64,000 nucleotides of DNA from Bact-19 sp038319215 (GCA_038319215.1 JBBQCZ010000003.1:19717-83716); one strand, 5' to 3'; shown: positions 8,185-17,336, numbered from the stretch's first letter. Notes: generated by a model not told the origin, from the letters alone. Translations and numbers: made by a program.

Positions 8185-11097
8185 ATGATGAAAAACACTT
8201 TATTTACTTTCCTATTAATTCTGCTATTTTCTCAAGCATTTTCTCAAAACTATTACGAAGATACATACACACAACTTAAAGACGATAATTATTATCCTAA
8301 GATTGACGCTTTTCTTGGTACTGGTGATTATGATAGTGTAGTTAATCTTGCCGAACCAGCTTTTGATTATTATTTTAAAAGAGGGGAAACTGATAGAGCG
8401 ATTTATTTATTCAATGTTTGTATGTATTTTCCCACAGCAATGGGATTGTATGATGTTACAATGCCTGAAATGATAAAAAAAATTGATTTCCTGAGTCAGA
8501 AGATTGATACTTTGAATGTTCATTATGCCACAACTTTGCATATTTTGGCTTTCGGTTATAAATACTATAATGAACTGGATGCTGCAATTCCTTATTTTGA
8601 AAGGGCAATCGCAATTTACGAACAGATAGAAACCCCAACTTTACATTTATGCAGTATCTATCAAAGCTATGCACCATTCTTTATTTATTCTGGAGATTTT
8701 AAACCTGGATACGCAATGTACCAAAAGGCACTTCAAGCTTATTATGCAGATACAACTACTTCGACAAGCTTTTTGTGGAAAAAAAATCATGATATTGCAA
8801 CTGTTCAAATGGGTATTGCTCTAGCCATGGAGGAAACTAATCAAATTGGATTTTCATATTTTTTTAATAAAAAAGCTTTGCAAAATTTCATTGATTATTA
8901 CCCAGAATCTTCTAATGCGATTGTTACTGCGGTTAACTTAAGCGGAGATTGCAATAAATTAAAATATTTTGATGAGGCCGATTATTATGCTAATTGGGCT
9001 GATTCTGTTTTTAAAGCAAATTATAGTGTTGATGAGCTTTTTATGGTTTATTACTACGTTCTGCTAGAGTCTGGTACTGCAAAAACAAATCTTGGTGATT
9101 TTGACGCTGCCGATAGAATTTTTCGCGAATTGTTAGCCTTAACAGATGTTTATTTTCAGGGCGATAATTTTTCTTGTTCTGCTCCGTATCTAAAAATAGC
9201 AGAAAATTATTACACAAGAAATTTAACCGATTCTGCTCTTGTTTATTATCAAAAAGCAATCGACTATTTGCCACAAAGCATTGATTATCAAATAGATATT
9301 GCAAAAGTATATAATCGTAGGAATGAGAATCCAGAGGCAATTGGTCATTTGCAAAATGCTTTAAGTTTTCTTGTTGATGATCAGGAGAATGAAACTCTAA
9401 GCATCAAAATTCCATTCTCTAAAGATATTGTTGATGATTACAAAGGGTTTCAAATAACTTCGTTGTTGGCAGATTACTTTTTGCAAATAGCTTTAGAAGA
9501 GAATAATTCCGAATATCTAGATTTGTCTGTTTCTTATTCAATGCTTGCTGATACTCTTATTATTAATCAAATTGCCACAACCTTAACTGGCGGAAATGAT
9601 GATGTTATTGCCGAAGAATATCACAAGTTTGCCAGTGTTGCCATAAACGCTTCATACCGGCTATGGCTGCAAACAAATAAACCCGAATATCTTAATAATA
9701 TTTTAAATTTTATATCTCAATCAAAATCTGTAAAACTTAACACGGAAACAAATAATAACGGGCTAACAGAGAGTCAATTACAAATATTTAAGGATATTAA
9801 AAAAACAGAAAACATTTTGCAAGCAGCTACAAACTCTGAAGATAAAGCATTGATAAACAAAACTAAAGAGAGTTTATTCGAGCTAAATTTAAAATCTTTT
9901 GAATTATCTATGGATTTGCAAGAGAATGGTAATCTGTCTGAGAGTTCGGAGGCAAATAGGATAAGTACAAATCAAATTCAAAGTTTATTGACAGAACAAG
10001 AAGCGATAATTGCATATCATTTTGCCGACTCCATTCTTTATATTATTATGATTAGTAAAGATGCTGCAAGTTTAATCTCAAGTCCTATTGATGATCGTTT
10101 TTCAAGCACGATTTCGGATTTTTACAGACAGATAAAAACTGGAGATAAAAATTTCACATATACTTCAGCAGAATTGTATTCTTATCTTTTAAAACCTTTT
10201 GACAAACAACTTGCGGGAATTGAAAAACTTGTAATTATTCCAGATCGGGAGTTAAACCAGATTCCTTTCGAGGCTTTAGTTTATGACGCAAATATTAAGA
10301 ATGGCTTTTTAATTAATCAGTATGAAGTATCATATAATTTTTCGGTGGATTTGTGGCAAAAAGGAAATGCAAAATCAACGGGATATTATTCTAAAGATTA
10401 TAGTTTTTTAGGTTTTGCGCCTGTCTTTGGGAAAGATTTGCCCGATATAGAAATGTCAAATCCTATTGCCTACGATTCGGAGTTACGTAGTAGCTATTCT
10501 GATATTTTAGATGCTTCTAAGTTAAAACCATTGCCTCAATCTAAAGTTGAAGTTGCGGAAGTGCAAAAGTTATTTGTTAAAAAGGGAATGAATTCAGAAA
10601 TATTTACCTTTGAGCAGGCGACAGAAAAAAATCTAGTTGAAAATATTTCAAAATATAAGATTTTACATTTTGCAACTCATGGATATTCTTCTACTACCAA
10701 TCCAGAACTTTCGGGTTTGTTTATGTTCGATTTGAAAAACAGCGACAAGACGGATATTACTGATGATGGGTTTTTGTATGCTGGAGAAATTTACAATATG
10801 GATTTAAATGCTGACTTGGTTGTTTTAAGCGCGTGTAAGTCTGGAAGTGGGAAAATTGTACAGGGAGAAGGAAGCATGTCTCTTCCAAGGGTTTTTGCTT
10901 TTAATGGCGTTCCAAATGTAATTGCTTCTCTGTGGAAAATTCACGATACTAAGACAAAGGACTTGATGCTTTGTTTTTACGAAAATATTCTTGCCGGCAA
11001 ATCATATTCCCAATCGCTTCGACTTGCAAAACTTAAGCAAATTAAAGCAGGCGAATTACCAATGGATTGGGCAAGTATGGTACTTATTGGATTGTAG
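8185..11097 (+). CDS. Exported TPR protein with C-terminal CHAT caspase-like protease domain
   Basis: The protein is 970 residues. Signal peptide: MMKNTLFTFLLILLFSQAFSQ. Residues about 60-470 are TPR-like helical pairs, e.g. 'AIPYFERAIAIYEQI' and 'ALVYYQKAIDYLPQ'. A helical linker spans about 500-620. The CHAT domain fills the C-terminus, with 'LHFATHG' placing the catalytic His at residue 832 and 'VVLSACKSG' the catalytic Cys at 884, followed by 'GEGSMSLPRVFAFNGVPNVIASLW'-type CHAT segments and 'DWASMVLIGL'. Both catalytic residues are present, so it should be an active cysteine protease, acting outside the cytoplasm. Divergent from the sigma/anti-sigma pair with 287 bases between. Substrate unknown. 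Confidence 0.9.
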   Translation: MMKNTLFTFLLILLFSQAFSQNYYEDTYTQLKDDNYYPKIDAFLGTGDYDSVVNLAEPAFDYYFKRGETDRAIYLFNVCMYFPTAMGLYDVTMPEMIKKIDFLSQKIDTLNVHYATTLHILAFGYKYYNELDAAIPYFERAIAIYEQIETPTLHLCSIYQSYAPFFIYSGDFKPGYAMYQKALQAYYADTTTSTSFLWKKNHDIATVQMGIALAMEETNQIGFSYFFNKKALQNFIDYYPESSNAIVTAVNLSGDCNKLKYFDEADYYANWADSVFKANYSVDELFMVYYYVLLESGTAKTNLGDFDAADRIFRELLALTDVYFQGDNFSCSAPYLKIAENYYTRNLTDSALVYYQKAIDYLPQSIDYQIDIAKVYNRRNENPEAIGHLQNALSFLVDDQENETLSIKIPFSKDIVDDYKGFQITSLLADYFLQIALEENNSEYLDLSVSYSMLADTLIINQIATTLTGGNDDVIAEEYHKFASVAINASYRLWLQTNKPEYLNNILNFISQSKSVKLNTETNNNGLTESQLQIFKDIKKTENILQAATNSEDKALINKTKESLFELNLKSFELSMDLQENGNLSESSEANRISTNQIQSLLTEQEAIIAYHFADSILYIIMISKDAASLISSPIDDRFSSTISDFYRQIKTGDKNFTYTSAELYSYLLKPFDKQLAGIEKLVIIPDRELNQIPFEALVYDANIKNGFLINQYEVSYNFSVDLWQKGNAKSTGYYSKDYSFLGFAPVFGKDLPDIEMSNPIAYDSELRSSYSDILDASKLKPLPQSKVEVAEVQKLFVKKGMNSEIFTFEQATEKNLVENISKYKILHFATHGYSSTTNPELSGLFMFDLKNSDKTDITDDGFLYAGEIYNMDLNADLVVLSACKSGSGKIVQGEGSMSLPRVFAFNGVPNVIASLWKIHDTKTKDLMLCFYENILAGKSYSQSLRLAKLKQIKAGELPMDWASMVLIGL

Positions 11098-11229
11098 TAT
11101 TGACGGAATAGATTGTTTATATTGATTCAGGTTAATGTCTCTCAAAAAAATCAAAAATTAGCATATTGCTTGGTAATAATTATTTTTATCGGACAATAGG
11201 AAAAATTACATTAAAAATTTACGATAATT

Positions 11230-11263
11230 TTTTTCGTTTTTGCCGATTAAATGCAACTATATA
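11230..11263 (+). promoter_or_regulatory. Two-box promoter motif of the CHAT/sigma locus, copy 3
   Basis: TTTTTCGTTTT (11230-11240), 11 bases, TGCAACTATATA (11252-11263), then 29 bases to the ATG at 11293. An upstream in-frame ATG at 11251 is part of this motif, which decides against it as the translation start. Confidence 0.8.
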
Positions 11264-11292
11264 TGCGATTGTTAATTTTAAAACTAAAATTT

Positions 11293-12846
11293 ATGTTTAA
11301 AAAAGTATTAAGCACAGTGTTGATTGTTGTTTTAGTAGGATTCGCTCAAACTTTATTATCACAAACATCGGTGAAGGAAGCGATTGAGTTGGCCGAAAAA
11401 CTTAGTAAAAAAGTAAAAAAGAATAATCTTGAGGATTTTCAAGTGGTTTATCCTAAAGCGATAACGGAAATTGAGAAAACCATTGCAGATGCCTCTACGT
11501 CTGAATTTGGCTACGATGCCGTAGTTGAAAATGCTGGAGATTGGATTGCGTTAAACAATATCCTATCCACGGTTCCAGATAAAAAATTTGTATTTAAGGA
11601 CGAAAGTTTTGAATTTTCCGTAACCGATTATAAACCACTTTTAGCTGAAGCAAAGCTTAAAGCTAGTGATGCATATTTTAACGCTGGGGTAAATCAATTG
11701 GATAAGTCTGGTACTTATGATGAAAAATGCACTGCAATAAAAACACTTATTCTTGCAAATGATTATTCCGATAATCACAAGGATGAAATTTTAAATTTAC
11801 GTGCGAAAGTTTATTATGATGAGGCTATAGTATTGTCGAGCTCTAATGATTTAACTGATTTAAAGAAATCTGTTAATTTGTTTTACGAATCAAATAAAAT
11901 GGTTGACAATTATGCCGACAATAAAGCTAAGCGCGAAGAATTAAGCCCAAAAGTTGCCGAAGCTGTTTATCAGCAAGCCGAAGCCGAAGCTAAAATTGAA
12001 AGTTTTGAAGCTCAAAAAAAGGCCGCAGAACTATATTTAGAAGCAAGTAAGTGGGTTAAAAATTATAAAGATTGTAAAGAGAAAGAGGAAATGGTAACAA
12101 GTCGTTCCGAAATAAATATTTTTATCATTGACAAATTGGGAAACCCAGTATCGCCAACAAGAATGGAGTATGCACTTCAGTCAAAATTAAACAAAGGATT
12201 TTATACTCCTGTCGATTTTGCTGCTTTTACTGGATTAAACATGAACGAAACTAAAAATTATCAAACAGCTGTTTCAAATTATGGTAAAGGAATGATAATT
12301 ATGAAAATTGATAATTCTGCTGTCGAGTATAATTACGTAAATAATCCTCCAAAAACTACTACTGAGACTGTAAATGCATACACGATTAAGAAAAAAGATG
12401 AAACTACCGAAAGTAGTATCGACGAAAGTACATATAAGGCTTCTAAAAAGTTAATTGATTTTGGAATAAATAACAATGCAGATCCTGGCGACAGAGTCTT
12501 TGAATACACTGGAACCCTTACTCGTACTGTTGAAAGTGCTGAGCTTATTGTAAAATATCCATTAGAAATTTGGGATTTACGAGATCCAGCTAAACCAGTA
12601 AAAATACATACTGAATATGTAAGCGAAAGTTATTCTGATAAAAAAACTGTTGAAAATTTTGAGGGAAATGCAAACGCTAAACCAAAAACCTTAATCAAAG
12701 ACGAAAAAACTGTTGCAACAAAAGAACAACTTGTAACTAAGGCAACGGCAGGAAATGTTGATATTACTAAGATTGTAAAAAACGATCTCGACACTTATGC
12801 AACTGAACTTAATAAAATTCAATATCGTCATCCTATTACAAAATAA
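11293..12846 (+). CDS. Exported protein with helical repeat N-half and beta C-half, unknown function
   Basis: The protein is 517 residues from the ATG at 11293, which begins a signal peptide (MFKKVLSTVLIVVLVGFAQ, cleavage near LLSQ). Residues about 25-280 are charged and helical with TPR-like units ('AAELYLEASKWVKNYKDCKEK', 'AYFNAGVNQLDKSGTYDEK'). From about 285 the protein becomes beta-rich ('INIFIIDKLGNPVSP', 'MIIMKIDNSAVEYNYV', 'AELIVKYPLEIWDL'). No enzyme motif or membrane anchor is seen. It follows the CHAT gene by 195 bases but has its own two-box motif, so it belongs to the same putative regulon as the sigma-like gene. A terminator follows it. Confidence 0.75.
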   Translation: MFKKVLSTVLIVVLVGFAQTLLSQTSVKEAIELAEKLSKKVKKNNLEDFQVVYPKAITEIEKTIADASTSEFGYDAVVENAGDWIALNNILSTVPDKKFVFKDESFEFSVTDYKPLLAEAKLKASDAYFNAGVNQLDKSGTYDEKCTAIKTLILANDYSDNHKDEILNLRAKVYYDEAIVLSSSNDLTDLKKSVNLFYESNKMVDNYADNKAKREELSPKVAEAVYQQAEAEAKIESFEAQKKAAELYLEASKWVKNYKDCKEKEEMVTSRSEINIFIIDKLGNPVSPTRMEYALQSKLNKGFYTPVDFAAFTGLNMNETKNYQTAVSNYGKGMIIMKIDNSAVEYNYVNNPPKTTTETVNAYTIKKKDETTESSIDESTYKASKKLIDFGINNNADPGDRVFEYTGTLTRTVESAELIVKYPLEIWDLRDPAKPVKIHTEYVSESYSDKKTVENFEGNANAKPKTLIKDEKTVATKEQLVTKATAGNVDITKIVKNDLDTYATELNKIQYRHPITK

Positions 12847-12860
12847 TTTGGATTAGATAA

Positions 12861-12913
12861 AAGCATCCATCAGAAGATTGACAAGTTTTATTTTTCTGGT
12901 GGATGTTTTTTTT
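12861..12913 (+). terminator. Rho-independent terminator between convergent genes
   Basis: CATCCATCAGAA (12864-12875) pairs with TTCTGGTGGATG (12894-12905) with one G-T pair, followed by a run of eight T. It ends the 11293 transcript, and its A-rich left side may also serve the aminopeptidase gene on the other strand. Confidence 0.85.
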
Positions 12914-12947
12914 GCAGTGGCTAGAAATATTAATGTTGCGATAGATA

Positions 12948-14219
12948 TTATCTCTCCACATCTCCAACTTCGATAGGAATATTTGCGCACAAATCCACTG
13001 GAAAATCAGCGACAAGAATATCGTTTTCTAATCTTATTCCAAATCCTTCGGCAGCAATATATATTGCCGGTTCGCAGCTGAGAATCATGCCGGGTAGGAG
13101 CAGAGTGTCTTTTTTACCAGTGTCGTGAACATCTAAACCAATAAAATGAGAAACGCCATGCATATAATATTTTTTAAAAGCTGGTTTTTCAGCGTTCTGA
13201 CTAGCAATTTCTGCCTTTGTAAGCAAGCCAAGTTTTAATAATTCTTGTTCTATAAGAGATTCACAATCACTATTTAGTTGATTTAATGTTGTGCCAGGAA
13301 TCATGCGGGTTTTCATTTGTTTCATAACCGATAAAACAGAATTGTAAACGGCTTTTTGTCTTGCTGTAAATTTACCAGATACTGGAATTGTCCGGCTAAG
13401 ATCGGCAGCATAATAGTCAACCTCTGCACCAAAATCTAGTAAAAGCAAATCGCCAGCATTGCATTTGTTGCGATTAGAATTGTAATGTAAAATGCAGTTG
13501 TTTAATCCCGATGCAACAATTGGTGAATACGCATGGTCTTGTGCTCCTGCGGTGAGAAACGAACGAGTAAGTTCTGCTTCTACCTGATATTCAAAACAAT
13601 TGGGCTTAACGAACTTAAGGATATTACTAAAGGCATCACCAGTTATGTTAATAGCAGTTTGTGTAGCCGCAATTTCTTCGGACGATTTTTGTAGTCGAAG
13701 ACTCATTGTTAAAGAATCCAAATCGTTGAAGAAAATATTTTTGTGAGTTTTTTCTATTTCGGTTTTCCAATGGTTTGCTGTGGGGTTGTGATAATTCAAG
13801 CCACGAACATTTGATTTGTATGAATAATAAACCGTTTTTGTTTTTTCAAGAAGAATATCCACTAATTCTTCTGCTTTTGACAAATACTCAACATTTGCTA
13901 TTCCTGATATTTCTGACACCTCTGCCTTTGTGTATTTATGACCTGTCCAGATTATCATTTTTTCGTCTGGTTCAATGATAAAGGCATATTCTTCAGTTCG
14001 TTTATTTTTACTGTCGTTGAACAGGATAATCATTGTTTGTTCTTGAACTAACCCGCTGAAATAGTAAGTGTCTGAATTTTGACGGAACTTAAAAAATTGA
14101 TCTCCGTTTCTGGGAAATTCCTCAGCAGAAAATAATACCACGATAGAGTCGGGGAGAAGCTGAGAAAATAGTCTTTGGCGGTTAGCTGCAAAGAATGATT
14201 TGTCGAAGTGTTTTTTCAT
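12948..14219 (-). CDS. pepP: Xaa-Pro aminopeptidase (aminopeptidase P family, M24B)
   Basis: The protein is 423 residues and cytoplasmic. It removes N-terminal residues that precede proline, using two metal ions. The N-terminal ~165 residues are the aminopeptidase P prodomain ('SDTYYFSGL', 'MIIWTGHKY'). The pita-bread catalytic domain follows with the five metal ligands in order: Asp in 'LLLDFGAEV', Asp in 'YAADLSRTIPV', His in 'HGVSHFIGLDVHD', Glu in 'LSCEPAIYI' and Glu in 'GIRLENDIL'. Length and motif order are normal. It is transcribed alone from a consensus promoter at 14245-14275. Confidence 0.93.
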   Translation of the reverse strand: MKKHFDKSFFAANRQRLFSQLLPDSIVVLFSAEEFPRNGDQFFKFRQNSDTYYFSGLVQEQTMIILFNDSKNKRTEEYAFIIEPDEKMIIWTGHKYTKAEVSEISGIANVEYLSKAEELVDILLEKTKTVYYSYKSNVRGLNYHNPTANHWKTEIEKTHKNIFFNDLDSLTMSLRLQKSSEEIAATQTAINITGDAFSNILKFVKPNCFEYQVEAELTRSFLTAGAQDHAYSPIVASGLNNCILHYNSNRNKCNAGDLLLLDFGAEVDYYAADLSRTIPVSGKFTARQKAVYNSVLSVMKQMKTRMIPGTTLNQLNSDCESLIEQELLKLGLLTKAEIASQNAEKPAFKKYYMHGVSHFIGLDVHDTGKKDTLLLPGMILSCEPAIYIAAEGFGIRLENDILVADFPVDLCANIPIEVGDVER

Positions 14220-14244
14220 TTTGTCGTAATTTTTACACTGTGTA

Positions 14245-14275
14245 CAAAGTTACAGAAAGATATTTATTATGCAAA
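14245..14275 (-). promoter_or_regulatory. Consensus Bacteroidota promoter of pepP
   Basis: On the minus strand TTTG (14275-14272), 19 bases, TAACTTTG (14252-14245). Both boxes and the spacing match the housekeeping form TTTG-N19-TAnnTTTG, 26 bases before the ATG. Confidence 0.75.
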
Positions 14276-14287
14276 GTGTTTTTTTTA

Positions 14288-14396
14288 GACCGCCAGGACA
14301 TTGCTAGCGCAGCACAGCAATCCCTAGTTATCCCCTCAATTTTTCTGCCTTAGCACTTTTCCTTCCGCTTTGTGGAATACTTCTTAGTCCGTATTC
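14288..14396. repeat. REP-like palindromic sequence and hairpin
   Basis: 14292-14323 reads CCAGGACATTGCTAGCGCAG-CACAGCAATCCC, with ATTGCT and AGCAAT as the arms of an imperfect palindrome. It resembles the widespread REP-like family around ATTGCGAGCGAAGCGAAGCAATCC, in degraded form, and is more GC-rich than its surroundings. Downstream, GGAATAC (14373-14379) and GTATTCC (14390-14396) form a 7-bp hairpin just beyond the 3' end of the small TPR gene. No T-run is present. Confidence 0.5.
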
Positions 14397-14407
14397 CTTT
14401 CAGTAAA

Positions 14408-14809
14408 TTACTTACACTTTTCCTCAACGACTTTTGCAGATCTACTGTAACCAAGCTCCAATGCTTTCTGTAAATCGGCACAGCCTTCTTCTGTTAAAAA
14501 AATAGTGTGTTTTACTAAGCCTCTGTTATGATATGCAAGTGCATAACTTGAGTTTAATTCAATAGCTTTTGAATAATCGTCGATTGCTCCTTGAAAATCG
14601 CTTGTAGCCTCACGAGCTGCAGCTCTAGAAATATAAGCTTTTATAAAGGTTTTATCTATTTCAATTGCTTTGTCGAAATCTTTTATTGCAGCATAATAAT
14701 TGCCTAAATTAGCTTTGCTTTTGCCACTATCAAAAAATTCTGATGCTGTTTGGCAAAACCCTATTTGGAAACAGAGACAAAGGACTAATATTCCGATTAT
14801 TCTTTTCAA
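14408..14809 (-). CDS. Small exported TPR protein
   Basis: The protein is 133 residues with a signal peptide (MKRIIGILVLCLCFQIGFCQ). At least two classical TPR units follow: 'YYAAIKDFDKAIEIDKTFI' (about 40-65) and 'FQGAIDDYSKAIELNSSYA' (about 73-100), then a partial third with 'GCADLQKALELGYS'. The start codon is TTG at 14809; no in-frame ATG exists between it and the upstream region, and it opens into the signal peptide. It lies 37 bases after the yifB stop and is probably co-transcribed. TPRs mediate protein-protein contacts; the partner is unknown. Confidence 0.8.
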   Translation of the reverse strand: MKRIIGILVLCLCFQIGFCQTASEFFDSGKSKANLGNYYAAIKDFDKAIEIDKTFIKAYISRAAAREATSDFQGAIDDYSKAIELNSSYALAYHNRGLVKHTIFLTEEGCADLQKALELGYSRSAKVVEEKCK

Positions 14810-14846
14810 ATTTTCAATTTTATATAATACAAAACTATATATTCTA

Positions 14847-16385
14847 TTAATTCCCCCAAGTTTCTCTGTCTAAACTTCTGTAGTGTATCGCTTCGGCTAT
14901 ATGAGAGGCAAGTATAGTTTCACTCGATTCTAAATCTGCTATAGTTCTCGAAAGTTTGATAATTCTATCATAAGCACGAGCAGATAAGTCGAGTTTTTCC
15001 ATTGCGTTTTTAAGCAAGTTAAGACAAGTATCATCAAGTTTGCAAAACTCTTTTATCATTTTGGAACTCATTTGAGCATTGCAATAAACGTTTTTGCGTT
15101 TTTTGAATCTCTCAGACTGAACTTTACGAGCTTTTATTACACGTTTCTGAATTTCGCTGCTTTTTTCGGCTGGTTTAACATCCGATAGTTTTTCAAAACT
15201 TACAGGAGTGACCTCTAAATGAATGTCAATTCTGTCAAGTAGCGGTCCTGAAATGCGATTCATATATTTTTGAACAGTTGAAGATGAACAGAGACAGTCT
15301 TTGTCGGGATGATTATAATATCCGCAAGGACAAGGATTCATCGAAGCTATTAGCATTAAACTTGCAGGATATTCTACTGTAAATTTAGCTCTTGAAATTG
15401 TTACAACCCTATCTTCTAGCGGTTGACGCATTACTTCAAGTACGGAACGTTTAAATTCGGGTAGTTCATCGAGAAATAAAACGCCATTATGAGCAAGTGA
15501 AATTTCTCCAGGTTGTGGATATGTTCCACCACCAACAAGTGCCACATCGGATATTGTATGGTGTGGACTTCTAAATGGTCTTTGCAGCATGAGCGATTTG
15601 TTGCCTTCTGTTTTTCCTGCCACGGAATGAATTTTTGTAGTTTCAATAGCTTCGTCAAGGCCCAAAGGAGGCAAGATTCCCGGAATTCTCTTTGCTAGCA
15701 TTGTTTTTCCCGATCCAGGAGGTCCAATTAAAATAATATTATGACCACCCGCAGCAGCTATCTCTAATGCGCGTTTTACATTTTCTTGTCCTTTTACATC
15801 GGCAAAGTCAATCTCAACTTCTTCAATTCCTTTATTGAATTCTGCTTCTATGTCAATTATTACACGTTCCAATTCTATATCCCCATTCATAAAGCCAATA
15901 AGTTGTGTTATATTGCTTACTCCATAAACTTCGAGTCCATCAACTACTGCTGCTTCGCGTGTGTTTTCCATTGGCAGAATTACGCCCTTAAATCCTGCAT
16001 CTCGTGCATTTATTGCAATGGGCAAGGCTCCTTTTATTGGATTTACATTTCCATCGAGAGAAAGTTCTCCCATAATTATAAAATCCTCTATTCGAGTTCC
16101 TGTTATTTGCTCCGAAGCGGCCAAAACACCTGTTGCAATTGGTAAATCGTATGCAGATCCTTCTTTGCGAACATCGGCGGGTGCCATATTAATAACAATT
16201 TTTTTTCCTGGCCATTTAAACCCATTGGTTGTCAGTGCGCTTATCATACGTTGCTGACTTTCTTTAATTGCAGAATCTGCCAGTCCAACAAGGTAAAAAT
16301 TTATTCCTTGAGAAATGTTCACTTCAATAGTAATAGTGTTGGCATTTATCCCGTCAACAGCCGATCCGTATGTTTTGACAAGCAT
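14847..16385 (-). CDS. comM: YifB/ComM family Mg-chelatase-like AAA+ ATPase
   Basis: The protein is 512 residues, normal for the family. The N-terminal ~190 residues form the Lon-protease-like (ChlI) domain ('TIEVNISQGINFYLVGLAD', 'IMGELSLDGNVNPIKGALP'). The AAA+ core has Walker A 'GPPGSGKTMLAKRI' near residue 220, Walker B 'GVLFLDELPEF', and sensor and arginine segments ('LIASMNPCPCGYY', 'SGPLLDRIDIHLEV'). A zinc-binding-looking Cys set ('PCPCGYYNHPDKDCLC') is present. In other bacteria ComM is a branch-migration helicase that helps integrate DNA during natural transformation. The start is the ATG at 16385; a TTTG-N20-TATCTTTA box pair (16445-16417, minus) could be its promoter. Confidence 0.93.
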   Translation of the reverse strand: MLVKTYGSAVDGINANTITIEVNISQGINFYLVGLADSAIKESQQRMISALTTNGFKWPGKKIVINMAPADVRKEGSAYDLPIATGVLAASEQITGTRIEDFIIMGELSLDGNVNPIKGALPIAINARDAGFKGVILPMENTREAAVVDGLEVYGVSNITQLIGFMNGDIELERVIIDIEAEFNKGIEEVEIDFADVKGQENVKRALEIAAAGGHNIILIGPPGSGKTMLAKRIPGILPPLGLDEAIETTKIHSVAGKTEGNKSLMLQRPFRSPHHTISDVALVGGGTYPQPGEISLAHNGVLFLDELPEFKRSVLEVMRQPLEDRVVTISRAKFTVEYPASLMLIASMNPCPCGYYNHPDKDCLCSSSTVQKYMNRISGPLLDRIDIHLEVTPVSFEKLSDVKPAEKSSEIQKRVIKARKVQSERFKKRKNVYCNAQMSSKMIKEFCKLDDTCLNLLKNAMEKLDLSARAYDRIIKLSRTIADLESSETILASHIAEAIHYRSLDRETWGN

Positions 16386-16481
16386 TTAGTATTGTTTATT
16401 ATGATTAATTGGATGGTAAAGATAGCGGAAATAATTGCAAATTACAAAAAACAAATTACAAGATTACATAATTGAACCAAA

Positions 16482-17336
16482 TCACGTCATAGACTCAAAA
16501 TCTACAACTTTACTTTTATTCCCTAATTTAACATTGTCGAAGTTTTGTTCTTTTTCGAAAACAATAAATGTGTGATGATTAACCAAGTTTTTTATTGAGG
16601 TGTTAATCTTATATTGCTCGTAGTACACAGATTTCTTAAATTCAGATGAGATTTCTTTGTTTTTTTTAAGGTTATTGCGGTAGCGTAAATACGAAGAAAT
16701 AAGTATTATTGGGTAGAAAAATGGCAGTAGGAGCAAGGATCCTTTGCTTAAACGGATATACTTTATTTCGTCAATTTTGAAGCCTGCAAGTTTGGCAAGT
16801 ATTCTAAGTTTTTGTAATCCAATTAAGAAAATATGCCCATGATAAATTTCTTCTGAAATCGATTTGTCTTCCATCCAAATATCATCAATTTCGTTTGGAG
16901 GCATTTGTTTATTAGTTTCACTTTCGAAAAGTAAATAGCTAAATCGGGCCGATAAATTTGAATATGATGGAGTTGTAATAAGTAGTTTTCCGCCAATTTT
17001 CAATACTCTATTAAATTCTTTAAAAGCTTTTAATTGGTCGCTAAAATGCTCTATCCCTTCTTGGCAAATTGCCAAATCTGCGAATTCGTTTTCGAGAGGT
17101 ATTCCTGTCATTATATCTGCTCGACGACAACCAACCTCGTCAAGTTTAAAATATTCTGGAAAAAGATCAAATGCATAAACCAAAGCTCCGTTATCGTACA
17201 AAATCTTTGAAGTAACACCATTCCCAGCAGGCAAGTCTATGGCATTTTTTCCTGCAACAAAGGAAGCATTAGAATCTAACCAACGTTTTACGTAATATTT
17301 AGGCGATTTTGGATTATTTATATGGGTGTCTATCAT
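16482..17336 (-). CDS. Class I SAM-dependent methyltransferase
   Basis: The protein is 284 residues from the ATG at 17336, preceded by AAAGGA five bases upstream; the in-frame TTG at 17351 is less likely. A Rossmann fold is visible: motif I 'AIDLPAGNGVTSKILYDNG', then 'YAFDLFPEYF', 'ADLAICQEGIEHFSD' and 'EFNRVLKIGGKLLITTPSYSN', the classical order of type 11 methyltransferases. A basic hydrophobic segment about residues 195-215 ('SLLLLPFFYPIILISSYL') may touch the membrane. It follows the diacylglycerol-kinase-like gene by 24 bases, hinting at a lipid substrate, which is inference. Substrate unknown. Confidence 0.85.
   Translation of the reverse strand: MIDTHINNPKSPKYYVKRWLDSNASFVAGKNAIDLPAGNGVTSKILYDNGALVYAFDLFPEYFKLDEVGCRRADIMTGIPLENEFADLAICQEGIEHFSDQLKAFKEFNRVLKIGGKLLITTPSYSNLSARFSYLLFESETNKQMPPNEIDDIWMEDKSISEEIYHGHIFLIGLQKLRILAKLAGFKIDEIKYIRLSKGSLLLLPFFYPIILISSYLRYRNNLKKNKEISSEFKKSVYYEQYKINTSIKNLVNHHTFIVFEKEQNFDNVKLGNKSKVVDFESMT

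Noticed and set aside
11251..11292. ATG at 11251 as start of the 11293 gene
   Set aside because: The ATG lies inside the conserved TGCAACTATATA box, and the ATG at 11293 opens a clean signal peptide.
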